Shown one piece after another: positions 55,967 to 64,000 of a stretch of 64,000 nt of DNA (position 1 is the first letter of the stretch; every line of letters begins with the position of its first letter). The position numbers were made by a program, and so were the translations under genes. Below the pieces are notes generated by a model, which was not told the origin of the DNA, searched no databases, and saw only the letters and a program-made list of their open reading frames with translations. The stretch comes from Sciurus carolinensis (Eukaryota > Chordata > Mammalia > Rodentia > Sciuridae). The stretch is taken from assembly GCF_902686445.1 (NCBI RefSeq), contig NC_062222.1:138216596-138280595 (forward strand). The letters run 5' to 3'.

Positions 55967-57040
55967 CACCGGTGCCACCTGGGCCTATTGGGGACCTGGA
56001 CCCTTGTTGGTAATACCAGCACAAAGGCGGGGTGGCTCTGCCCCTGGGCTGTGCCTCCAGGCCAAGGACGCGGGTTCTGTGGAGAACTTGGCTAGGTGAG
56101 GGCCCCTGAGTCCTGGGGAGACAGGGAAGGGAGAGGGGCTGGTCCCCCAGAGCTGGGCTCACTGGTGTCCTGGCTGGGGACAGGGATGGAGGTGAGTCTT
56201 CGAATGAGAGGGAGGGGAACCCCCAGTGGGGACTTGGGTGCTGAACAGGGGTGTGGCCAGCCCAGCGAACCTGCTCCAGAAGGAACGGGGCTTCGTTCCG
56301 AGGTGGACGCTGACACTCGGACACCCCCGGATGTCCAGTCAGAGCAGAGTTCCCCCCGAAGCGCCAAGTCCCACCCAGGCCCACGGACCTGCCCCTCACG
56401 CTCAGCCTCCCCTTGCCCTGGCTTCTCTCCACCAGAACCTGACCGAGCCCCTCCGTCCTGACCCAGGCCCCCAGAGCCCTCCCTGTCCTGCACCCAAGCC
56501 ACCCGGCTTCTGGCCACCATCGCCGGTCACTGCGACAGCCCTGGGCAGGCAAGGCAGCAAGAGAGGGGGTGGCCTGAGCTAGAGCGTCCGTGGGGAGAGG
56601 CAGGCAGGCTGAGGGGGCACCAGAACCCGGGCGCAGAGGCAGGAGAGGAGCCAGGCTGATCGCCCCCAGGACCCAGCAAGGTGGCCGCCCAGGACACGGC
56701 TCTCAGCGGACAGGGAAGTCGCCTCTGCCAGATCTGCTCTGGAGGGAACGTGCCAGGATCCTCCCCTTGATTTGGGCTCTAGTGTCAGTTTCCAAAGAAG
56801 TGGGAGAACCCAGAAGTACTCACAGAGACCTAGGTGACGTTCTCCCACCGACCCGCACTGAGAGGCTGCCGGGTTCATCCCTCTGCCATCCCAGGGTTTC
56901 TCTGAGACACACGCACAGAGGAAGAGCAGTTCCTGTGCTGAGCAAGCTGTGGTCACCCCTCGGTCATCCTGGGCAGGGCTGGGCCTCTCGAGGCAAAAGA
57001 GAACCAGGCCTCCTGGGGAGCAAAGTCCACAAAACAGCAG
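55967..57040. other. Unassigned GC-rich single-copy DNA
   Basis: No gene is recognised. Open frames on both strands overlap. Confidence 0.5.
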
Positions 57041-57172
57041 GAGGCTGAGGCAGGAGGATCACAAGGTTGAGGCCAGCCTCAGCCACTTAGCAAGACCCTG
57101 TCAAAATCAAATAGAAGGGGCCAGGGATGCAGCTCAGTGGTAGAGCACCCCTGGCCTGATCCCCAGTTCCGA
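57041..57172 (+). mobile_element. B1-ID dimeric SINE, 5'-truncated
   Basis: The copy begins inside the B1 half at GAGGCTGAGGCAGGAGGATC, continues with AAGGTTGAGGCCAGCCTCAG and TTAGCAAGACCCTGTC, then AAAATCAAATAGAAGGGG, and then the ID half with CCAGGGATGCAGCTCAGTGG, TAGAGCACCCC and CTGATCCCCAGTTCC. There is no A-rich tail, unlike the copy at 9581. Confidence 0.9.
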
Positions 57173-58241
57173 GGTGGAGACAGCAGCTTCTAAGCCACCA
57201 GCGGCACAGCCCAAGAGCGGGGTCAGGAGCCTGGGGAAAATCCTTCCGACCAGGTGGAATTGTGTCACGAAACAGCACTGGGCCGGTCGGAGAGAGGACA
57301 GCACTCAGCACTACTGGGAGAGGAGGCAGAGCGGACAGGATGCAAACTCAGTCTCAGGACACCAGCAGAACAGGCCGCAGGGAAAGCGCGGGGCGACTCG
57401 AAATGAAGGCGAGAAGCACGGGATCTGAGGTCCCAGGAAGCCGACCGGGGCCGCGGGACCGGAGGGCAGAGGCGCGGCACCACCCCGTTCCAGGGAGCCT
57501 CAGCGAGGCTTGGACTGAGATCCTTAGACAAATAGGAGTTTAAGTTTCCAGAAAGGTACCAGGTGTAGAATCAAAATGCCACGTCTACCTTCCCAGTCAA
57601 ACAGACGGAAAAATCAGACGAAAAGACAGAAGCCATCACTCCGCAAGGGCAGAGGACAGCCCCGTCCGGCTCCCTCGGGTACTGAAGCGGGACCATCCCT
57701 GTTCATGAAAAGGAGAGCTCCAAGGTCAGCCACCCTTGAGAGGCATCAGAGAGGATGGAGGCACAGAGGAGGCGCAATCCAAGAAGGCTGGGCCCAGCCT
57801 CAACTGTGCGTGGGCAACTGAACACGGGGCCAAAACCACCTTCAGTCTGCTGGGGTCACTTTGTATGACCGTTTCACTTCCCCAAAACAGGCAAGTGAAG
57901 ACGGAGACTGCCAACGATGACCAACATCTGGGAGCAGAGAGGCAAGGAGACACCAGAAAAGGAGACTGAGTGTGAACCCACCAGGACCAAGTCTGCTCCC
58001 AAGGCTGAAGCGATCAGGCTCCAAGAACAGAGAGGGAAAGAGGAGGCGCTGGGCTACCCAGCAGCTCCCACTCACTTTTGTGCAAAGTCAGCCTCAACAA
58101 ACAGCAGAACACAACCCTCACACAGCAATGAAGCTACAAATAATGGAGTTTAAATGAAGCAGCCAGCCGCTGGCTCATAGCAAAAATAACCCTGGGAAGA
58201 GATCTGACCCGAGCCAAAATTGAGGGCACCCATCAAATCAT
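57173..58241. other. Unidentified segment ending in poly(A)
   Basis: About 1.07 kb of A-rich, only moderately GC-rich DNA leading into 23 consecutive A. It contains short frames (for example 57576-57821, 81 codons, Lys/Arg/Gln-rich at its start) but no family I can name. It may be a retroposed sequence, such as a processed pseudogene or part of a LINE; see findings. Confidence 0.35.
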
Positions 58242-58264
58242 AAAAAAAAAAAAAAAAAAAAAAA
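58242..58264. repeat. Poly(A) run, 23 A
   Basis: An uninterrupted run preceded by CATCAAATCAT and followed by CTATCACAAAG. Consistent with the 3' tail of a plus-strand retroposon. Confidence 0.95.
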
Positions 58265-58825
58265 CTATCACAAAGACCCTCGAAGAATCCCCTGCCCAGA
58301 CTCCAGCCCCAGCCCCTCACTGAGGCCTCAGCTCCTCCCACCGACAGGCCCCTCCGTGCAGCCACACAGCCAGTTCCAGTACAGGAAGGGCCAGTGTCAC
58401 CTGCTGGCGGGCAGCTCTGACCCAGGGAGGCCGAGGTGCCCCCCTGCGTCCTGGGCCCTGACACATCAGGGGAGCTCTGCTGACTCTTGGGCTGCAGAGG
58501 CCCCCCACCCTTGCTGAGGCTTGGGCCTCAACAGGGAGGCCTTGGCCCCCTGCACCCTCACTCGGCCCGCCTCACAGAGCGGGCAGAGGTGGCCCCTTAG
58601 GCTGCTGCAGCACAAGTGCCAGCAGTGGGGACGGGGACAGAAACTTGTCCTGCGTCTGGAGGCTCAAGTCCAGGACCAAAGCGTCCTCACGTGGCGGAAG
58701 GGCCAGGAAGGAGGCGCGGACTTCCCGCCAGGCCCCTGGTCAGGGTGTTGAGAGCAGGGTGGTATCTGTGCTGCTAACTGTCTCAAGGACAAACAGGACT
58801 GCTGGGCCCCTGGGCTTACCAAGGT
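58265..58825. other. Unassigned GC-rich single-copy DNA
   Basis: I see nothing specific between the poly(A) run and the LTR. Confidence 0.55.
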
Positions 58826-59239
58826 TGTTAAGAGATATTTGTCCGAGGAATGTGCAGTTGCCTGGAGACCTTATCCGTCAAGGACGAGAGCAGGGCCTAG
58901 CCCCGACTCAGCTCCTGAATAGTTCACCTGTTCCCTCCCCCCTTCTTCCTCTAGGACCATCCAGTTCTGGCCGGACCCAATGAAAATCAAATAGATTGAC
59001 CGGACCCAACCAGGGGAGGTTTAGCTGTTCGAATGTTAGCCAATTAGAAGAACACTGTAAAACTGCTTGCTTTTCCTTATAAAAACCCTGCTGACGAGGG
59101 CTCGGGGCCCCTCTCCTAGCGTCGTTGATTAAGGACGCAGAGGACCGAGTTCGAACTCGCTAATAAATGACTCTTTGCTGCTTGCATTGATCGTGGTCTC
59201 TGGTGGTCCTTGTGGGGTCTCAAGCCTTTGGGCACAACA
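58826..59239 (+). mobile_element. Complete solo LTR, ERV1 (gammaretrovirus-like), 414 bp
   Basis: It starts TGTTAAGAGATATTTGTCCG and ends GGGCACAACA, with TGTT/AACA inverted ends and flanks AGGT and AGGG as an imperfect 4-bp target duplication. Promoter parts are in order: CCAAT at 59040-59044, TATAAAA at 59078-59084, then the R region (near GGGCTCGGGGCCCCTCTCCT), AATAAA at 59162-59167 and a U5 containing TCGTGGTCTCTGGTGGTCCT. This spacing is typical of gammaretroviral LTRs. No primer-binding site or gag follows, so it is a solo LTR. Confidence 0.85.
59038..59110 (+). promoter_or_regulatory. LTR core promoter (CCAAT box, TATA box)
   Basis: CCAAT at 59040 and TATAAAA at 59078 are 38 bp apart, and the expected start of transcription lies near 59105-59110. 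Both motifs are exact, so the promoter could be active on the plus strand, toward 59240 and beyond. Confidence 0.65.
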
Positions 59240-60284
59240 AGGGCACCATGCCCCCGGCGCCCCTGGGCCCCTCCTCTGGGTACCATCTCCCTCCAGGAGG
59301 AGGAGGGACGCAGACCCTCCGACCACGGCCACAGCGCCCCTGACCCAGGACGCCGGTCCTGCTGCAGAAGCTGGAGACTTGTGCCCCACCCGCTGACACT
59401 GAGCTCCGATGCGTGGCCACTCTGTGCCCTCAGCTGGCCCAGGGTCCACCCCACCCACGTGCCCTCCTCGCTCATCCAAAGGCTCACCCAGCCACTGGAC
59501 ACTGTGGGTTTAGAAGGGCTAGAGGACAGCTGGGGCCTCGGGGTGAGCGGGTCTGAGGAAGGAGTGAGTGTGCGGGTTGCAGGCAGAGTGTGGGAGGCAG
59601 AGCCGAGGGCTCGGCTTTCTGCAGGAAGCGCCTCCTGCACTCGCCTGACCCTGGCCACACCGGGGCAGCCCAGCAGGCGAGGGCAGGGCGGCTTCCGGAG
59701 GAGGCAGCTGAGGAGAAAGGAGAAGGAGGAGGGGAGGGAACCTGGAGGGAGGCCAGCAGGAGCAGCCGCACCTTCGCCTTCAGAGCCCGCGTGGCGGGGC
59801 CCAGGCGGGGCCGGGTGGCCTGGCAGCCACCCACTCTGGCCAGCCAGAGCCTCGGCAGGCTCTGGGACGGGAGCTGAGTGAGCAGGGCTGGAGATTGCAA
59901 GGGCCACCCTGGGCACTCCAGATGGGGTGGCAGCAGGCAGAGAGGCCTTGGACTAGGACGGGGATGGTCAAGGAGAGAGGGGACAGCCCTGGCTTTAACT
60001 TTGAAAATGAAAGGCCAGAGCATGATGTGGACAGGAGGAAGGGCAGCAGGAAGGCCAGGAGCAGCCATGGAGCCTCCAGAGGGACTCAGGGGAGGCCCCA
60101 GGGCACCCGGCTGAGTGGCCCAAGCCCTAGGCCCAGGGAACGATCCTTAGGCTGACCACCTGCATCCAGTCCAGCTGCGGCCGGGCAGGTCAGAGAGTCG
60201 GAGCTCCTTGGCCATGAGCCTGCAGCGCCCCCTGGAACAGTGCCTGGGGACAGAGGTGGTCCCGGGAAGACCAAGAGTCTGTTT
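59240..60284. other. Unassigned GC-rich single-copy DNA
   Basis: Frames of 223 (plus) and 266 (minus) codons oppose each other at 59116-59916. No gene is recognised. Confidence 0.5.
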
Positions 60285-60400
60285 CTGACTCTGCTTCTTC
60301 CCAACTGAGACCCTGGGCCAGGCACTGGACGTCCCCGAGCCACGGTTTCTCAACCAAAAGCTGGGGCAGTGACCCCCGCCTCAGGTCGCACAGGAGGACC
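60285..60400 (+). mobile_element. MIR-like SINE fragment
   Basis: GACTCTGCTTCTTCCCAACT, GAGACCCTGGGCCAGGCACT, CCCCGAGCCACGGTTTCTCA and ACCAAAAGCTGGGGCAGTGA keep the order of sense MIR, though strongly mutated. Confidence 0.5.
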
Positions 60401-62664
60401 AAAGCGGCAGCTGGAGGAGGCCTCGTAAGTCCAGTACCCACCTGGCCCCACGGGCACCCACGCAGGACCCAGGACGGAGGGCCCTGCCCCGCACAGCTGA
60501 GCCACTGGGACCCACAGAGGGAGAGAGTCGGCCGCTGCTGCCCACCGCTGCCAGCTTCGGTCCCCCTGCTGCAGCCGAGCCTACTGAGTCACGAGGAAAC
60601 CCGCAGCCGGACCCCACGTCTCCACCACCCCGGCCCCAACGGCCGGGCAGCCGATGTAGCAGTGCCCTGGCACAAGCAGTTGGGGACCCAGGCCCGACCA
60701 CCACACTGGGAGCTTCCAAACCCTCGGACAGTTAGAATGCTGGCCACAGTCCCCAGAAGGGACAGTGAGGTGTGGAGAGAGGAGCATTCGGAGACCCCCG
60801 TACCTGTGGTAGTGTGGTGGGCACCAGGGCAGAGGTGGTCAGCAGTGCCCAGGATGTGCAGGCTGCCCAGGAAGCAGAAGCCAGGGGCCAAGGCCGTGCA
60901 GCACCTTGCGCCCGTCAGCCACGGCTGCGTAACGACATCCGCAGAAGCTGGTGAGGACAGCACCTGCGCAGGCTGGCTGGACCCCACGTGGGCCGGGGTC
61001 ACTCTGCCACTTCTCATCCTTCCTGGAGCCCAGGCTGGAGGGACATGCTTCTTCTGGCAGAGGGACAGAGGTAGGGGACAGGAGGAACTCCTCCTCCCAG
61101 GCCTGGGACTCGGCATTTGCTCCTCTGCCCAGGCTCCATGTGGTCGGCCAGTCCAGGGCGCGGAGCACTCTTCTTTCAGTAGGACGAACAGGCCCTGGCG
61201 AAAGGCCTGGACGCAGGACAGAGGGAACTGCCACCACTACTACCCCCACCATGCCCGCCCGAGAAAGTTCCACGGGAGGCAACAGGGAGCCGGCTGCGAG
61301 CGTCATGGAGGAAGGGCTGCAAAGTGGGGAGGCTGGAGGCCAGGAGGCCTGGTGGAGGCTGCTGCCGTTTGTCATCTAGGAGGGAGACAAGGACGCCTGG
61401 GCGGGGGACAGAGGAGAGGGCAAGGGACAGCAGCAGAGGGGCTGGAGGTGGGGCCTCTGGACTGGAGACTGACTGGAGACCCGCTGGTGAGGCAGGGGAG
61501 GCCACATGCGCGGAGGGACGCCAGGGGCGGGGCCCAGAGGCAGCCACGGGAGGTAAGGCGCTGACCGCGGTGGAGGCGATGCAGGAGGTGGGCTGTGCCT
61601 GCCCCAGCAGGATCTTGGGGGTCGCCGGGCCCCAGGTTGCCCATCTCCTCAGTGGACCATGCAGGAAAGAATCAGCCAGTTTCCACAGCAGCCCGAAGGC
61701 CAGCCGGCCCGACCCGTGGCCTCACTGCCTGGGCCCCGGGCAGAAGGGGGGAGCCCATGGGTCCCTGGCACCCGCAGCCCCTGGGAACAGGGATTCAGAC
61801 AGGCCACTGGGGCCTCTGCGACCAGTGAACCCCGGGAGGAAGCAGGGTGGACAGCAGGGACGGCGGCATCGTCCTCCCTGTCCTGTTCTACCACACACAG
61901 CTTCCAGCCCCAGGTGCCGCCCCAAGCCTGCTCCCCACAGCCACCACCTTCCTTGCTGCCTGAATGAGCCCAGACAGGGAGCCCACTGCAGAGCGGGTGC
62001 CCCCGTCCCTGAGCAGCACCCGGAGCTCCCTGCCCCTCAGGAAGGTCAGTGAGACCAGCTGCCCGCCTGCCCGCCCCCCCCCAGGGCACACAGGCCCGCG
62101 CTGAACAGGAACCGGGCCTCTCCAGGTGGGCCTGGGTGAGGACACCCCACAGGGACCCCTCTGCCTGTCCCAGCTCGGCCCCCTACACTCCGGCAGCCTC
62201 TCCAGCCTCTAGGTGGGTGCCCGGCCCCATCCCTTGGGACACCCCCAGCAGAAAGGGGGACTCTGACCCCTCACCCTCTGCTCTAGGCCTGACAGCCCAC
62301 AGGGCTCCAGCCTCGGGTGCCACCCACCCACACCGCCAGGGCAAACAGGCTCTGTGGGCCGGCCAGGCTGGGCCCTGGCTTTGGAGAAGCTGGTCAGAGG
62401 GGCCCTCCCTGTCCTGCTCAGCTGGACAGTCCCAAGGCAGCACCGTCAGAAGATCCAGCAGCCCCCATAACCCCTCTGCACTGCACAGCCACAGATGACC
62501 ACGTAGGGGCCACAGGACAGCCTGCACTGGGCAGAGACAGTGAGGGCCAGAGCCGGGCAGAGGTCCAGCAGGAGGGGAGGAGGCGGAGGGTGGCACTGGA
62601 CAGTGGAGCGGACCCCAAATGTCCTTCCCAAGTGTGGACTCCCAGAGAGCTCTGCCCAGGACGA
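60401..62664. other. 2.3 kb unassigned GC-rich single-copy DNA
   Basis: No gene is recognised. A 300-codon plus-strand frame (60662-61564) overlaps minus-strand frames of 175-178 codons. Confidence 0.5.
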
Positions 62665-63040
62665 CGGCGTAGCATGCACAACACACACAATGCACAGACA
62701 CAGCACACACACACAGCACACACAATGCACGGGACACACACAACACACACATACACACTGCAACAACACAGGCACACATATACACCACCCACACACCACG
62801 CATGACTCGGTACCATCACACAGACACAAGACACACAATACTCCTGTGCTCCACAATAACACAGCATGCACACACACCACACAAGCAACAACAGAATACA
62901 CATACACCACACACAACACAGAGCATGCACAACACACATCACTTCACTCCCACGACACACACATGCACAACACTCAACACTCAGGACACGTACTGCACGC
63001 AACGCTCCATCCACAACACGCACACATGGCACACACCTCC
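62665..63040. repeat. Degenerate CA-rich tract
   Basis: ACACAC runs are broken by GCA, ATA and CCA words, for example CACACACACAGCACACACAA near 62705 and CACACATACACACTGCAACA near 62745. It is an old, interrupted dinucleotide expansion. Confidence 0.9.
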
Positions 63041-63297
63041 CACAGACCTGCCTTGCACACACGGCACAGACCCCTCGAGGCTCACACAGGAAGCGGGGGC
63101 CGGGCACACAATTCCTGCTCAGGCTCCACCTGAGAAAGCCGCAGCAGCCTCCCGTCCATTGCCTGTCTGTGCTCGGGCAGCTCAGCAACCGGTGCCATGT
63201 GCACACACAGCACAGGGCGGAGCCAGGGAAGAGGGTTCCTAGGGTGAGGACCAGAGCGTGGCAGGGGAAGTGTGGGGCAGGAGGGAAGTAGGCATTC
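63041..63297. other. Unassigned stretch
   Basis: Single-copy DNA between two low-complexity tracts. I see nothing specific. Confidence 0.55.
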
Positions 63298-63720
63298 AGG
63301 TGGAGGGATGGGTGGGTGGGTGGGTGGGGGATGGATGATGGATGGTGAATGGATGATGGATGGATGGATGATGGATGGTGGATGGATGATGGATGGATGG
63401 ATGATGGATGGTGGATGGATGATGGATGAACAACGGATGGAAGGTTAGGTGGACAAATGAATGAGTGGGCAGCTGGTAACTGGAAGGATGGCTGGTTAGT
63501 TGTATGGGTGGGTGGATACTTGGGTCAATGGGATGATGGTTGGATGTTTAGGTGTGTGAATGAAATTGTGGGTGGGTAGCTGGATGGATGGATGTGTGGG
63601 TAGGTGGATTATTAGGTGAATGGATGGGTAAGTGGGTGATAGATGATGGATGGTGGGTGGGTGGTTGGTTAGAGCATGTGGACGGCAGGCTAGGTGGATG
63701 GTGGGTGGGAGTGTTGGGGC
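63298..63720. repeat. TGGA/TGGG tetranucleotide-derived tract
   Basis: It opens with TGGGTGGGTGGGTGG (63310) and continues as GGATGGATGATGGATGGTGGATGATGGATGG-type sequence to about 63425. The composite unit GATGATGGATGGTGGATG appears at least three times, followed by a more degenerate part to about 63720. Confidence 0.92.
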
Positions 63721-64000
63721 ATGAGTGATAAGTGATGATAAGGGACACTTGGTACTAAGGCAGTCAAAGGATCTGACTGGGTCTTGGCTCCATCTGTCCA
63801 TCTTGGCACAGTAGGGCCAGAGCAGAACCCCAGTAGGGCTGGTCAGCTGTCAGAGCACACCCTGTAGGAGAGAGCAGGGGCAGACACAGACAGCTGCGTG
63901 TGTGTGTGTGTGTGTGTGTCTCGGGTGCCCTCTTCCTATCTGTGACAGGGACCCTTCCTGTTTTATTCCCTCCCTGGTCTCAGTGCTGTCCTGGAAATGT
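63721..64000. other. Unassigned edge sequence with a (TG)n run at 63898-63919
   Basis: A (TG)11 microsatellite follows GACAGCTGCG. Otherwise nothing is recognised before the window ends. Confidence 0.7.

Noticed and set aside
54889..56099. 374- and 395-codon Ser/Pro/Leu frames
   Set aside because: Produced by the CCCT/CT array, which contains no stop in any plus-strand frame.
57085..58275. AAGACCCT at 57092 and 58274 as a target-site duplication around the poly(A)-ended segment
   Set aside because: The left copy is part of the B1 consensus itself, so the match is expected by descent and is not evidence of a duplication.

Overview
The window is mammalian nuclear DNA, most likely from a rodent of the squirrel lineage. 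The evidence is the SINEs. There is a tRNA-Ala-derived ID element (728-815), two B1-ID dimers in which a 7SL-derived B1 unit is joined head-to-tail to an ID unit (9581-9760 and 57041-57172), and a 7SL monomer (44430-44935). B1-ID dimers are known from squirrels, dormice and their relatives, not from mice or rats. Several LTR families match my memory of squirrel-type ERVL-MaLR repeats, but no search was run.

I found no protein-coding gene, exon chain, rRNA or tRNA gene that I can defend. The DNA is GC-rich, so stop codons are rare and long open frames arise by chance. The longest ones lie inside tandem repeats or overlap equally long frames on other frames or strands. The window is best read as intergenic or deep intronic sequence. 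Its minisatellite density resembles that of subtelomeric or recombination-prone GC-rich regions (inference).

Layout. 1-9.8 kb: an ID SINE, an ancient L1 3' fragment, tandem arrays of 26, 48 and 36/37 bp, a decayed sense L1 ORF2 (about 7.5-9.2 kb) and a B1-ID dimer. 9.8-19 kb: mostly unassigned single-copy DNA, ending in a 0.9 kb homopyrimidine array with an 8 bp unit. 19-35 kb: single-copy DNA with MaLR-type LTRs at 24.0 and 29.3 kb, a 4 x 57 bp array that appears to have grown from transposon sequence, an antisense L1 scrap at 27.0 kb and a complete ERVL-type solo LTR at 34.3-34.9 kb. 35-49 kb: a MaLR LTR split by a second insertion (40.7-41.3 kb), a solo LTR inserted into a 7SL SINE with a perfect 5 bp target duplication (44.46-44.84 kb), a well-preserved MIR and an antisense L1 ORF2 fragment. 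49-64 kb: single-copy DNA, a CCAT/CCAC-rich tract, a (CA)n run, a 1 kb CT array with higher-order duplication (54.9-56.0 kb), a poly(A)-ended segment, a promoter-bearing ERV1-type solo LTR (58.8-59.2 kb), and CA-rich and TGGA-rich tracts at the right end.

Nothing here works as a pathway. The content is a record of nested retroelement insertion plus local tandem expansion. The most interesting items are the LTR-in-SINE nest at 44.4 kb, the intact-looking ERV1-type LTR promoter at 58.8 kb, the two polypyrimidine arrays and the minisatellite seeded by a transposon.
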